A DNA stretch of 64,000 bases from Comamonadaceae bacterium. Lineage in GTDB: Bacteria; Pseudomonadota; Gammaproteobacteria; Burkholderiales; Burkholderiaceae_C. The notes under the pieces are model-generated. The model made no database searches. It saw only the letters and a list, made by a program, of their open reading frames with translations, and was not told the origin of the DNA. Every line of letters starts with the position of its first letter. Within the stretch, counting starts at the first letter, position 1. The position numbers and the translations under genes are program-made. The stretch is taken from contig CANCER010000014.1 in the NCBI GenBank assembly GCA_947375135.1, positions 1 to 64,000 on the forward strand. Direction: 5' to 3'. Positions 29,696 through 39,203 of the stretch are shown here, one piece after another.

Positions 29696-31546
29696 ATGGC
29701 GGCACTCGCGATTGCACTGCTTGACGGTCTGAGCTACGCCAGCACGCTGTTTTTAATGGCTTCCGGGCTGACGCTGATCTTCGGCGTCACCCGCATCGTG
29801 AACTTTGCCCATGGCAGCTTCTTCATGCTGGGCGCGCTGTTTTCGGCGCATTGGCTGGTGCACTGGTTTCCCGCTTGGGCCGACAGTGCCTGGCTTTACG
29901 CTGCGGCCATGCTGCTGGGCGCAGGCTGCGCCGCGTTGGTGGGGGCGCTGGCCGAGTTTTTGCTGCTGCGCCGCCTGTACGGCGTGCCGGAGTTGTACCA
30001 ATTGGTTGCCACCTTTGGCCTGAGCCTGGCCTTGCACGACGCGATGCGCTGGCTGTTCGGGCCGGACGAAGTGTTTGCACCGCGCTTCCCGGGGCTCAAG
30101 GGCGCTGTGCAGATCGGTGCGGAGTTTTTCCCGCAATACCAGGTGCTCACCATTCTGCTGGGGCCACTGGTCTGGTGGGGCTTGCATGGCGTACTGCACC
30201 ATACGCGCTGGGGCATGCGCCTGCGTGCGGCCACGCTGGACCGCGACATGCTGTCGGCGCTGGGTGTCAATGCCAAGCCGCTCATGCTGATTGCTGTGGT
30301 GTTGGGTTGTGCGCTGGCGGGGCTGGGCGGGGCCCTGCAACTGCCGCGTGAGCCTGCCAATCTGCAAATGGATGTGGGCATCGTCGTCGAGACCTTTGTG
30401 GTGGTGGTGACGGGCGGCCTGGGCAGCATTGGCGGTGCATTTCTGGCGGCCATGTTGATCGGGCAGGTTCATTCGTTTGGTGTGCTGTGGTTTCCGCAGG
30501 CCACGCTCGTGTTGGTGTTTGTCACCATGGGCCTGGTGCTGGCCTTCAGGCCCCGGGGCCTGCTGGGCCGTGCTCTGGCGCCTTTGCCCCAGGAGCAGGG
30601 CCGGCGTTTTGTGCCCTGGCCCCGGGCGTCCGGCCGCTTTGTCATGCTGTGCCTGCTCGTGGGGGCCGCCATGGGCGCCTGCCTATGGGCTGGCGCCTTT
30701 TGGCAGTCCTTGGCCAGCGACGTGCTGATTCTGGTCATCGTGGGCGTCAGCCTGCAGTCCATGATGGCCTTGGGTGCGCTGGTCAGCTTTGGCCATGCCG
30801 CGTTTTTCGGCTTGGGTGCTTATGCCGCAGCCTGGGTGCATCTGGCCTGGGGCTGGGGACTGATGGGCGCGTTGTTCGCGGCATGTACTGCGAGCGCACT
30901 GCTGGCTGCACTGTCGGGTGCGGTGCTGGTGCGTAGCAGCGGCGTCTACCTCGCCATGCTGTCGCTGGCGATGGCACAGGTGCTGTGGGCCACCGCCAGC
31001 CAATGGGTTGCGGTCAGCGGTGGTGACAATGGACTCATCGGCTTGCAACTCGTCAGTGAGGCGACCCGCACCTGGTTTTTCGGCTTGCTGGTGTTGCTGG
31101 CGCTGGGGTCGGTGGCGGCACTGCGGCGCTTTTCGCGCTCCGGCCTGGGCGCCTCGTTGCAGGCCTTACGCGATGCGCCCGGGCGGGCGGCGGCCAGCGG
31201 TTTGCCGCTGCAAAAAATCAAATGGATGGTCTTGGTGCAAAGCGCCACGCTGGCCGGCTTGGCAGGCGGGCTGTTCGCGGCGGACAAGGGCTCGGTGTTT
31301 CCTTCGGTTCTGTCGGTCTCCACCTCGGTCGACTTCTTGCTGGTGGTTTTGCTGGGTGGCCTGCACCAGCTTTGGGGTACGCTGGCCGGCGCCGTGGTGA
31401 TGGTGTTGGCGGGCAGCGGGTTGGGGCGCAGCTTTGATTACTGGCGCGGTGCGCTGGGTCTGTTGGTGATGCTCATCATGGTGTGGGCGCCTTCCGGCAT
31501 AGGTGGGCTGCGGCGCACTGCCGGATGGGAGCGCACGCATGTCTGA
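29696..31546 (+). CDS. Branched-chain-type ABC transporter permease, LivH and LivM fused
   Basis: The 616-residue membrane protein joins both permeases of a LivHMGF-type transporter. Residues 1 to about 290 are LivH-like (FGVTRIVNFAHGSFFMLGAL, VVVVTGGLGSIGGAFLAAML). The rest is LivM-like (GALVSFGHAAFFGLGAYAAA, and the cytoplasmic loop FSRSGLGASLQALRDAPGRA). No periplasmic binding protein is encoded next to it, so the solute cannot be read from the locus. Its end overlaps the start of the LivG-like gene by eight bases. Confidence 0.92.
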   Translation: MAALAIALLDGLSYASTLFLMASGLTLIFGVTRIVNFAHGSFFMLGALFSAHWLVHWFPAWADSAWLYAAAMLLGAGCAALVGALAEFLLLRRLYGVPELYQLVATFGLSLALHDAMRWLFGPDEVFAPRFPGLKGAVQIGAEFFPQYQVLTILLGPLVWWGLHGVLHHTRWGMRLRAATLDRDMLSALGVNAKPLMLIAVVLGCALAGLGGALQLPREPANLQMDVGIVVETFVVVVTGGLGSIGGAFLAAMLIGQVHSFGVLWFPQATLVLVFVTMGLVLAFRPRGLLGRALAPLPQEQGRRFVPWPRASGRFVMLCLLVGAAMGACLWAGAFWQSLASDVLILVIVGVSLQSMMALGALVSFGHAAFFGLGAYAAAWVHLAWGWGLMGALFAACTASALLAALSGAVLVRSSGVYLAMLSLAMAQVLWATASQWVAVSGGDNGLIGLQLVSEATRTWFFGLLVLLALGSVAALRRFSRSGLGASLQALRDAPGRAAASGLPLQKIKWMVLVQSATLAGLAGGLFAADKGSVFPSVLSVSTSVDFLLVVLLGGLHQLWGTLAGAVVMVLAGSGLGRSFDYWRGALGLLVMLIMVWAPSGIGGLRRTAGWERTHV

Positions 31547-32372
31547 GCCACAGGGAACGGACCAGGGGCTGGAGGTGCGTGGTCTGGTCAAGCACTTTGG
31601 TGGCGTGCAGGCAGTGCGCGACGTGAGTTTCTCGGCACAGCCTGGTGAGTGCGTGGCCTTGATAGGCCCGAATGGTGCGGGCAAGTCCACCACCTTTGCC
31701 TGCATTGCAGGCCAGCACGCACCCAGCGGCGGGCAACTGCTGTGGCAGGGCGAGGTGCTGAACCACCTGCCGCCAGCGCAGCGATTGCAGCGCGGAATTG
31801 CGCGCACCTTCCAGGTGGCCCAAACGTTTGAAGCCCTCACGGTTTTGCAGAACGTGCAACTGTTGCTGCCGGGTGCCTGTGCCTTGAGTCCACTACAACG
31901 CTTGGATCGGCAACCGCAGGAATCGGCCAGGGCCTTGCTGTCACGTGTCGGCCTGCGGGAGCAAGCAGCAGTCGATGCGCGCAGCTTGCCTTATGGCGCC
32001 AAGAAGCGCTTGGAACTGGCGATGGCCTTGGCCGGACTGGAGCCGGGACCCTGGGCCTGGCAAGGCCATCGTCCGGCAGGTTTACTGCTTCTGGATGAGC
32101 CAGCGGCGGGCCTGGCACCCTCCGAGCGCGCCGCGCTGATGCAGTTGGTGCGCTCGCTCACCCGCGATACCGCCGGGCACGCACGCTTGGCGGTGCTCTA
32201 CACCGAACACAATATGGACGCAGTCTTTGGCGTCGCCGACCGGGTGCTGGTGCTGATGCAGGGGCGGATCGCCGCGAGCGGGAGCGCAGAAGCGGTGGTG
32301 GCCAATGAACTGGTGCGCACGCATTACCTGGGCCGCTCGTTCGGCCAGACACCCGGGGCTCACCATGCTTGA
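31539..32372 (+). CDS. ABC transporter ATP-binding protein, LivG-like
   Basis: ATG 31539 (MSEPQGTDQGLEVRGLVKHF) gives 277 residues. It has Walker A IGPNGAGKSTTF, a signature region that reads LPYGAKKRLELAMAL in place of the usual LSGGQ (LivG proteins commonly have LSYGEQR here) and Walker B LLLDEPAAGL. The C-terminal YTEHNMDAVFGVADRVLVL is typical of LivG. It energises the fused permease upstream and overlaps both neighbours by eight bases. Confidence 0.93.
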   Translation: MSEPQGTDQGLEVRGLVKHFGGVQAVRDVSFSAQPGECVALIGPNGAGKSTTFACIAGQHAPSGGQLLWQGEVLNHLPPAQRLQRGIARTFQVAQTFEALTVLQNVQLLLPGACALSPLQRLDRQPQESARALLSRVGLREQAAVDARSLPYGAKKRLELAMALAGLEPGPWAWQGHRPAGLLLLDEPAAGLAPSERAALMQLVRSLTRDTAGHARLAVLYTEHNMDAVFGVADRVLVLMQGRIAASGSAEAVVANELVRTHYLGRSFGQTPGAHHA

Positions 32373-33036
32373 GGTCAAAGGCCTGAGCGCCTGGTATGGC
32401 GCCGCACAAGCGCTGTTCGCGGTGTCGCTGCGCGTGGGGCCGGGTGAACTGGTGGTGCTGGACGGCCTCAACGGTGCTGGAAAGTCCACCTTGCTGCAGT
32501 CCGTGATCGGCTTGGGGCCGAACGTGCAGGGTGAGGTGCTATTCCAGGGGAAATCCATTGCTTTATGGCCCGCCTATCAGCGCGCCCGCTTGGGCCTGGG
32601 CTATGTCCCGGAAGACCGGCGCCTGTTTGCAGACCTGACCGTGCAGGAGAACTTGCTGGTGGCGGCGCGTGCGCCCTGGATGCCAGTGCGCGGTCAGCAG
32701 CGTGTTTCCACAAAGCAGCAATTGGAGCAGGTGTTTGCGCTATTTCCTGCACTCCGATCCATGCACAAGCGCCGCGCACAGGAGATGAGCGGCGGTGAGC
32801 AGCAGATGCTGAGCATTGCCCGTACGCTGATGACATCGCCCACGATGCTGCTGATGGACGAACCCTGCGAGGGCATTGCGCCTGTGCTGGTAGAGTCCAT
32901 CCGGGACGCGCTGCTGCAGCTTAAATCCCAGGGTATGTCCCTGCTGGTGGCGGAACAAAATGCCCTGCTGGCTGCGCATGCGGACCGAGTCATTACACTG
33001 GTGGCCGGGCAAACCGGCGCACACCTCACACCATGA
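32365..33036 (+). CDS. ABC transporter ATP-binding protein, LivF-like
   Basis: ATG 32365 ([20 protein letters not shown]) gives 223 residues. Motifs are Walker [19 protein letters not shown] (the family consensus is G-x-N-G-A-G-K), [20 protein letters not shown], signature [15 protein letters not shown] and Walker [17 protein letters not shown]. Its TGA overlaps the ATG of pncB by four bases, an unusual coupling for a branched-chain amino-acid transporter. Confidence 0.93.
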   Translation: MLEVKGLSAWYGAAQALFAVSLRVGPGELVVLDGLNGAGKSTLLQSVIGLGPNVQGEVLFQGKSIALWPAYQRARLGLGYVPEDRRLFADLTVQENLLVAARAPWMPVRGQQRVSTKQQLEQVFALFPALRSMHKRRAQEMSGGEQQMLSIARTLMTSPTMLLMDEPCEGIAPVLVESIRDALLQLKSQGMSLLVAEQNALLAAHADRVITLVAGQTGAHLTP

Positions 33037-34241
33037 TCATTACCAGCCTTCTGGACACCGACCTGTACAAGTTCACCATGATGCAGGTCGTACTGCACCA
33101 GTTCCCCGGGGCCCAGGTGGAGTACCGCTTCAAGTGCCGCAACCCGGGCGCGAACCTGGCCCCTTTCGTGGATGAAATCCGCGAAGAAATCCGCTCGCTC
33201 TGCAGCCTGCATTTCCAGGAAAGCGAGCTGGCCTATCTGCGCTCCATGCGCTTTGTCAAGAGCGACTTTGTCGACTTCCTGGGCCTGTTCAAGCTCAACG
33301 AAAAATACATCACGGTTACGCCACTGCCCTCGGGCGAGATCAACATTGGCATTGTCGGCCCCTGGCTGCACACCATTTTGTTTGAGATCCCGGTACTCGC
33401 CATTGTTAACGAGGTCTATTTCCGCAACACCCAGGCGGTGCCGGATTTTGTCGAAGGGCGCAAGCGCCTGGACGTCAAGATCGGCCAGTTGCGGGCCGAG
33501 GGCCTGGCCGACCTGAAGATTGCCGACTACGGCACGCGCCGCCGTTTCTCGCGCCCCTGGCACGAAGAGGTGATGCGCGTGCTGGCTGCGCGCCTGGGTA
33601 CGCACCACAGCCCCGGCAATGCGCCCGGCGTACCGGGCCAACTCGCCGGCACCAGCAACGTCTGGCTGGCGATGAAGCTGGGCCTGACGCCTCTGGGCAC
33701 CATGGCGCACGAGTACCTGCAGGCTTGCCAAGCGCTGGGGCCACGCCTGCGCGACAGCCAGATTTATGCCTTTGAGAGTTGGGCGCGGGAGTACCGTGGC
33801 GACCTGGGCATTGCGCTCAGCGACGTGTATGGAATGACCGCCTTCCTGCGCGACTTCGACATGTACTTCTGCAAGCTGTTTGATGGCGCACGCCACGACA
33901 GTGGTGACCCCTTTGACTGGGGCGAGCGCATGATCGACCACTACGCGCGCAACCGGGTGGACCCCCGTACCAAGACGCTGATCTTCAGCGACGGCCTGAC
34001 CGTGCCGCGCACCATTGAGCTCTACCAACAGTTCCGTGGCCGCTGCCAGCTGGCCTTTGGCATTGGCACCAACCTGACCAATGACCTGGGCTACGTGCCG
34101 CTGCAAATCGTCATCAAGATGGTGAAGTGCAATGGCCAGCCGGTGGCCAAGCTGTCGGATACCCCGTCCAAGAACATGTGCGATGACGAGCGGTACCTGG
34201 CCTATCTGCGCCAGGTGTTTGAAATCGCCCAGCCGGCCTGA
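33033..34241 (+). CDS. pncB: Nicotinate phosphoribosyltransferase
   Basis: The 402-residue enzyme makes nicotinate mononucleotide from nicotinate and PRPP in NAD salvage. Signatures are [20 protein letters not shown] at the N-terminus, [18 protein letters not shown], the segment [32 protein letters not shown] and [11 protein letters not shown]. The start overlaps the stop of the LivF-like gene, so transporter and enzyme are translated together. A link between the imported solute and nicotinate metabolism is an inference from that arrangement. Confidence 0.95.
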   Translation: MIITSLLDTDLYKFTMMQVVLHQFPGAQVEYRFKCRNPGANLAPFVDEIREEIRSLCSLHFQESELAYLRSMRFVKSDFVDFLGLFKLNEKYITVTPLPSGEINIGIVGPWLHTILFEIPVLAIVNEVYFRNTQAVPDFVEGRKRLDVKIGQLRAEGLADLKIADYGTRRRFSRPWHEEVMRVLAARLGTHHSPGNAPGVPGQLAGTSNVWLAMKLGLTPLGTMAHEYLQACQALGPRLRDSQIYAFESWAREYRGDLGIALSDVYGMTAFLRDFDMYFCKLFDGARHDSGDPFDWGERMIDHYARNRVDPRTKTLIFSDGLTVPRTIELYQQFRGRCQLAFGIGTNLTNDLGYVPLQIVIKMVKCNGQPVAKLSDTPSKNMCDDERYLAYLRQVFEIAQPA

Positions 34242-34306
34242 ACACCCGTTCCTTTCCCACGATGCGCTTGGCATTTGCCTCGCATGAACCTGAATCTACA
34301 AACAAC

Positions 34307-35299
34307 ATGACCCAACCTGCCATCCTCGTTACCCGCGCCATCTTCCCTGAGGTGTTGGTGCAACTGCGCCAACACTTTGACGTCGAATCCAACCAGGACG
34401 ATGTGATCTGGTCACCACAGGAACTGGCCCAGCGCCTGCAGGGCAAAGCGGGCGCCTTCATGACCGGCACCGAAAAGGTGGACGCCGGGCTGCTGGCGCG
34501 GTGTGGCCAACTCAAGCTTTGCGCCAACATGACGGTGGGCTACAACAATTTTGATCTGGCCGCCATGACGGCTGCCGGCGTGCTGGGTACCAACGCGCCC
34601 GACGTGCTGACCGAGACCACGGCCGACTTTGGCTTTGCGCTGCTGATGGCCACCGCACGCCGTGTCACCGAGAGCGAGCATTTCCTGCGCGCCGGCAAAT
34701 GGACGCGTTGGAGTTACGACATGTTCTCCGGCGCCGAGGTGCATGGCACCACGCTCGGCATTGTCGGCATGGGCCGTATCGGGCAGGCCATTGCCCGTCG
34801 CGCTGCTCTGGGCTTTGGCATGCAGGTGATCTACCACAACCGCTCGCGCCTGGACGCGGCCGTAGAGGCCAGCTTCAACGCCCGTTACGTGGGCAAGGAA
34901 GAACTGCTCCAGACCGCCGACCACGTGATGCTGGTGCTGCCGTACTCGGCCGACTCCCACCACACCATTGGCGCGACAGAGCTGGCGCTGATGAAGCCCA
35001 CTGCCACCCTGATCAACCTGGCGCGCGGCGGCATTGTGGACGACGCCGCGCTGGCCGAGGCGCTGCGCGATAAACGCATTGCCGCTGCCGGGCTGGATGT
35101 GTTTGAGGGCGAGCCAGCCGTCCATCCAGCGCTGCTGACGGTGCCCAATGTGGTGCTGACGCCGCATATTGCGAGCGCGACCGAAGGCACGCGCCGCGCC
35201 ATGGCCGCTCTCGCCGTGGACAACCTGATCGGCTTCCTGGTGCATGGCAAGGCGGTCACGCCGCTGAACCCGGAAGTGCTGGCGCGCGCGGGCGCTTAA
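34307..35299 (+). CDS. D-2-hydroxyacid dehydrogenase (glyoxylate/hydroxypyruvate reductase-like)
   Basis: ATG 34307 (MTQPAILVTRAIFPEVLVQL) gives 330 residues. The NAD(P)-binding motif is GIVGMGRIGQAIARRAA. The catalytic Arg lies in LINLARGGIVDDAAL, the Glu in DVFEGEP and the His in LTPHIASATEGTRRAM. It reduces glyoxylate or hydroxypyruvate, or oxidises D-glycerate. An in-frame ATG at 34262 is possible, but the family start is at MTQPAIL. rmuC begins at the very next base after its stop. Confidence 0.92.
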   Translation: MTQPAILVTRAIFPEVLVQLRQHFDVESNQDDVIWSPQELAQRLQGKAGAFMTGTEKVDAGLLARCGQLKLCANMTVGYNNFDLAAMTAAGVLGTNAPDVLTETTADFGFALLMATARRVTESEHFLRAGKWTRWSYDMFSGAEVHGTTLGIVGMGRIGQAIARRAALGFGMQVIYHNRSRLDAAVEASFNARYVGKEELLQTADHVMLVLPYSADSHHTIGATELALMKPTATLINLARGGIVDDAALAEALRDKRIAAAGLDVFEGEPAVHPALLTVPNVVLTPHIASATEGTRRAMAALAVDNLIGFLVHGKAVTPLNPEVLARAGA

Positions 35300-36727
35300 A
35301 TGGACGGTGCTGCCTTGAACGCCCTGCTGTCCTGGGTGCTGCTGGCCCTGGTGCTGGTAAATACCGGCGTACTGCTGTGGTTGGCGATGCGCCAGCCCGA
35401 CGGGCAAGCGGCGCTGGCGCGTCAGCAGCAGGATGACGCCGCGCGCCAAGCCCTGCTGTCTGCCATGGGCGCCAACACCCAGGCGCTGGAGCGCGCCCTG
35501 CGCCAGGAGATTTCCGAGTCCTCGCGCGGTGGCCGGCAGGAGCTGGCGCACAACCTGGCCACCTTCCAGCAGACCATCACCCAGCAGGGTGCCGAAGCCA
35601 CGCGCACGCAGAACAGCCAGATTGACGCCTTCGGCCAGCAACTCGCCCTGTTGCAAAAGTCCCTGTCCGACACGCTGACGCTGCAGCTCGGCGCCTTGAG
35701 CGAATCCAACGCGCGGCGCATGGCCGAGGTTCGCCAGACGCTGGAGGCGCAACTGGCGCAGCTGCAAACTACCAACGCCGCCAAGCTCGACGAGATGCGC
35801 GCCACCGTGGATGAGAAACTGCAGTCCACCCTGCAGGCCCGCCTGGGCGAAAGCTTCAAGCAAGTGGCCGAGCGCTTGGAGCAGGTACACAAGGGCCTGG
35901 GCGAGATGCAGACCCTGGCGCAGGGCGTGGGCGACCTCAAACACTTGCTCACCAACGTCAAGACGCGTGGCATGTTTGGCGAGGCGCAGCTCGAAGCGTT
36001 GCTCGAGCAGGTGTTTGTGCCCGACCAGTACGCAGCCCAAGTCGCCACCATTCCCGGCAGCAAGAACGTGGTGGACTTTGCCATCCGGCTGCCCGGACGC
36101 TCCGACAGCGGTGCGCCGTTGTGGCTGCCGATTGATGCCAAGTTTCCCAACGAGGATTACGAGCGCCTGCTGGACGCGCAGGGCAGGGCGGACGCGGGCG
36201 CGGCTGAGGCCGCTGGCAAGGCGCTGGAACTGCGCATCCGCCTGGAGGCCAGGAGCCTGAACGAAAAGTACGTGGAGCCGCCCCACACCACCGACTTCGC
36301 CATCCTGTTCCTGCCCACCGAAGGCCTGTACGCCGAGGTGCTGCGCCGCCCCGGCCTGATGGAGAGCCTGCAGCGTGACCACCGCGTGACGCTCGCCGGC
36401 CCCACCACGCTGCTGGCCATTCTGAGTTCGCTGCAAATGGGCTTTCGCACGCTGGCGCTGGAGAAACGCAGCAGCGAAGTCTGGCAGGTCTTGGGGGCCG
36501 TCAAAAACGAGTTCGGCAAGTTCGGTGATGTGCTGGCGAAGGTCAAAGCGCAAACCGAGACCGTGCTCAAGACTCTGGACAGCGCGCAGGTGCGCAGCCG
36601 TGCCATGGACCGCGTCCTGAAGAAAGTCGAAACATTGCCGGACACGCAGGCGCAGGCCTTGATTGCCGTGGACCGCGATCTGGACCTGGAGCCCGATGCA
36701 GGCGCCGAGCCTGGCAGCGGCGCATGA
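35300..36727 (+). CDS. rmuC: DNA recombination protein RmuC
   Basis: The 475 residues have an N-terminal membrane helix (LNALLSWVLLALVLVNTGVLL). A long coiled coil rich in Gln and Ala (about 45-210) follows. The RmuC nuclease-like domain contains KTRGMFGEAQLEALLEQVF, WLPIDAKFPNEDYERLLDA and FLPTEGLYAEVLRRPGL. Loss of the protein raises inversion rates in E. coli; the exact reaction is unclear. Its stop overlaps the next start by four bases. Confidence 0.94.
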   Translation: MDGAALNALLSWVLLALVLVNTGVLLWLAMRQPDGQAALARQQQDDAARQALLSAMGANTQALERALRQEISESSRGGRQELAHNLATFQQTITQQGAEATRTQNSQIDAFGQQLALLQKSLSDTLTLQLGALSESNARRMAEVRQTLEAQLAQLQTTNAAKLDEMRATVDEKLQSTLQARLGESFKQVAERLEQVHKGLGEMQTLAQGVGDLKHLLTNVKTRGMFGEAQLEALLEQVFVPDQYAAQVATIPGSKNVVDFAIRLPGRSDSGAPLWLPIDAKFPNEDYERLLDAQGRADAGAAEAAGKALELRIRLEARSLNEKYVEPPHTTDFAILFLPTEGLYAEVLRRPGLMESLQRDHRVTLAGPTTLLAILSSLQMGFRTLALEKRSSEVWQVLGAVKNEFGKFGDVLAKVKAQTETVLKTLDSAQVRSRAMDRVLKKVETLPDTQAQALIAVDRDLDLEPDAGAEPGSGA

Positions 36728-37935
36728 GCGAGCAGCCGCCACTGGCCAAGACCTCACCCTGGGCCCTGGCCTGTCTGATTTGCGGCCACATCTGCCTGCA
36801 CGCCGCCATGGCCGGCAGCCGCATGGCGGCTCCCCTGTTGGCACTCAAGCTGGGCTTTGGTGCGCTGTCGGTGGGTTGCCTGTTGGCGCTGTATTCCCTG
36901 ATGCAGGTGTTTCTGGCGATTCCGGCCGGGCGCTATGCCGACCAGCATGGCCTGAAACGTCCGGTGGGTATTGCGCTGGTGGCTGCCTTCACCGGCGCCC
37001 TGCTGGCGGCGCTGTTTCCGCGTTTTGAAGTGCTGTGCCTCAGTGCGCTGTGCATGGGCGGGGCTACCGGCGCCGCTTCGATTGCCTTGCAGCGCCACGT
37101 GGGGCGGGCGGCGCACGACGCCACCGAACTCAAGCGGGTATTCAGCTGGCTGGCCATCGGTCCGGCGGTCTCCAATTTTTTCGGTCCGGTGATGGCGGGC
37201 TTGCTGATTGACCATGCGGGCATCTGGTTGGGGGGTGCGGCGGCAGACGCCAACGGCTTTCGTGCGGCCTTTTTGTGTATGGCCCTGCTGCCACTGCTGA
37301 CCTGGGTCTGGATACGCAACACCGCAGAGTTGCCGCCCGTTCTGCACCCCGAGGGTGTGCCCAAACCCCAGGTATGGCAACTGCTGCGCGAGCCCGGCAT
37401 GCGCCGCCTCTTGCTGGTGAACTGGCTGCTGTCAAGTTGTTGGGACGTGCACACCTTTGTCGTGCCGGTGCTCGGCCATGAGCGGGCCTTCAGCGCCTCG
37501 GTGATCGGCGCCATTCTGGGCAGCTTTGCCATTGCTGCTGCCTGTGTGCGCGTGGCCATGCCGCTGCTGGCGGTGCATTTGAAGGAGTGGGTTGTGGTGA
37601 GTTGCGCCATGCTGATCACGGCGCTGCTGTTTGGAATCTACCCCTTCACGCACACGCCCCTGGCGATGGCTTGCTGCTCGGTGTTGCTGGGCTTGGCATT
37701 GGGCTCGGTGCAGCCGATGATCATGAGCACCCTGCACCAGATCACGCCCCATGCTTTGCATGGTCAGGCTCTGGGTCTGCGGCTGATGAGCATCAACCTG
37801 TCCAGCGTGTTGATGCCGATGCTGTTTGGTACTGCGGGGATGGTGGTGGGGGTGTCGGTGGTGTTTTGGACTGTCGGGACGGCGGTGGCGCTTGGCGCGC
37901 GGGCCGCTTGGAATTTGCGACCGGCGGGTCACTAA
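36724..37935 (+). CDS. Major facilitator superfamily transporter
   Basis: The 403-residue protein has about twelve hydrophobic segments. The MFS loop 2-3 motif appears as IPAGRYADQHGLKRPVGIAL. The second half begins near LLVNWLLSSCWDVHTFVVPV. The substrate cannot be told. It is coupled to rmuC by a four-base overlap and is the last gene of a plus-strand run that began at 28551. It ends 43 bases before the inverted-repeat element at 37979. Confidence 0.88.
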   Translation: MSEQPPLAKTSPWALACLICGHICLHAAMAGSRMAAPLLALKLGFGALSVGCLLALYSLMQVFLAIPAGRYADQHGLKRPVGIALVAAFTGALLAALFPRFEVLCLSALCMGGATGAASIALQRHVGRAAHDATELKRVFSWLAIGPAVSNFFGPVMAGLLIDHAGIWLGGAAADANGFRAAFLCMALLPLLTWVWIRNTAELPPVLHPEGVPKPQVWQLLREPGMRRLLLVNWLLSSCWDVHTFVVPVLGHERAFSASVIGAILGSFAIAAACVRVAMPLLAVHLKEWVVVSCAMLITALLFGIYPFTHTPLAMACCSVLLGLALGSVQPMIMSTLHQITPHALHGQALGLRLMSINLSSVLMPMLFGTAGMVVGVSVVFWTVGTAVALGARAAWNLRPAGH

Positions 37936-37978
37936 CTTTCTCGTTTTTGCTCTGTTTTTTGCTCTGGAGGGGGTTTTT

Positions 37979-38272
37979 AACTCCCCCATCCCCCCCGCCC
38001 CTTACCCCCCGCCGGGGTAAGGGTGCCAAAGTCGGACAGCCCATTTGGCGTCTTCACTTCGGCTCGGGCCTTACCGGGATTGGTTTTTTTTGGTTGGCGT
38101 TGTTCTGCAATGTGTCCTGCGCTCGGAACTGCTGGTTTGAAATAGTGTCCTCCAAACGGGGGCGACGCCGCGTCATTCATTTCACATTCGGCGCGAAAAA
38201 ACCAAATGGGCTGTCCGCATTGGGCACCCCTTACCCCGACGGGGGGTAAGGGGCGGGGGGGATGGGGGAGTT
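37979..38272. repeat. Inverted-repeat element with about 70-bp arms
   Basis: The left arm 37979-38048 and right arm 38202-38272 are inverted copies with about four substitutions and one indel; the outer 32 bases are identical. Each arm also contains its own hairpin (ccttacccc / ggggtaagg). The 153-base centre has no coding frame I can support. This could be a MITE-like or REP-like dispersed element, or a strongly folded RNA of the 37936-38314 gap between the MFS gene and the convergent LOG gene. No transposase or target-site duplication is evident. Confidence 0.8.
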
Positions 38273-38314
38273 AAAAGGGTGGGGGAGTCAAAAAGGGGAG
38301 GGAGTGAAAAAGCC

Positions 38315-39187
38315 TTAAGTCTCCGGTAAATCGTAAAACGCCCGAATCATCTGCCAAGCCTCTTCCGGATCGTCCGTGTACTGGATCAGATCCATGTCCT
38401 TCGGAGAAATCGTGCCGTCCTCCACCAGCACATCCAGATTGATCAGCCGCTTCCAGTAGTCCGTGCCGAACAAAATGATGGGTACCGGTTTGGCCTTTTG
38501 CGTCTGTACCAGGGTGATCACTTCAAACAGTTCATCCAGCGTGCCAAAGCCACCGGGGAAAGCCACCAATGCCTTGGCCCGCATCATGAAATGCATTTTG
38601 CGAATGGCGAAGTAGTGGAACTTGAAGCTCAGTGAAGGCGTGACATAGGGATTTGCCTGCTGCTCATGCGGCAGCGTGATGTTCAGGCCGGGCGTGGGCG
38701 CACCCATTTCAAAGGCACCCCGATTAGCGGCTTCCATGATGCCGGGGCCGCCGCCGGTGCAGATGAACAGACGGTTCTCGGGCGCGGCCTTCAGGCTATG
38801 GGTCGCGACCAAGCGGGCGAACAGCCGGGCATTGTCATAGTGTTTGGCGTTTCGCACCTGGCGCTCAGCCTCGGCAATCTGCTTGGTATCTGCCGTGGCC
38901 TGGGCCGCAAGCAGCATGGCCTGTGCATCTTCCGGCGCCTTGAAGCGCGCACTGCCGAAAACCACCACGGTGTCATTGACGCCTTGGGTGGTTTGGTCCA
39001 GATCAGGCTTGAGCATCTCCAGTTGAATGCGGATGCCGCGCGTTTCGCGGCGCAGCAAAAACTCGGTGTCGGCAAAGGCCAGGCGGTAGGCGTCGGCCTG
39101 TAATTCGTCGGCCGCGTGGGTGGTTTCCTGCAACAGGGCGGAGCCGTTGTGCAGGCCTCCCTTGGCCAGTTTGGTGGTGTTTTTCAT
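38315..39187 (-). CDS. LOG-family protein (TIGR00730 type)
   Basis: The 290 residues contain the two nucleotide-binding signatures of the family, TGGGPGIMEAANRGAFEMG and FPGGFGTLDELFEVITLVQT. Family members are phosphoribohydrolases that release the base from nucleoside monophosphates; the old label lysine decarboxylase is wrong for most. It is longer than the short LOG proteins, with an N-terminal helical extension (about residues 1-70). It starts 17 bases upstream... on the minus strand it lies downstream of the XRE-cupin regulator, with a 16-base gap. Confidence 0.9.
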   Translation of the reverse strand: MKNTTKLAKGGLHNGSALLQETTHAADELQADAYRLAFADTEFLLRRETRGIRIQLEMLKPDLDQTTQGVNDTVVVFGSARFKAPEDAQAMLLAAQATADTKQIAEAERQVRNAKHYDNARLFARLVATHSLKAAPENRLFICTGGGPGIMEAANRGAFEMGAPTPGLNITLPHEQQANPYVTPSLSFKFHYFAIRKMHFMMRAKALVAFPGGFGTLDELFEVITLVQTQKAKPVPIILFGTDYWKRLINLDVLVEDGTISPKDMDLIQYTDDPEEAWQMIRAFYDLPET

Positions 39188-39203
39188 GGTTTCTATTGTG
39201 CTT

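Noticed and set aside
34412-36844. 810-codon minus-strand frame opposite the dehydrogenase and rmuC
   Set aside because: Both plus-strand genes are well-known families covering the whole interval; the antisense product is Gln/His/Gly-rich and matches nothing.
37936-38314. Insertion sequence at the inverted repeat
   Set aside because: The 153-base centre codes for no transposase and no flanking target duplication is visible; at most a non-autonomous element.
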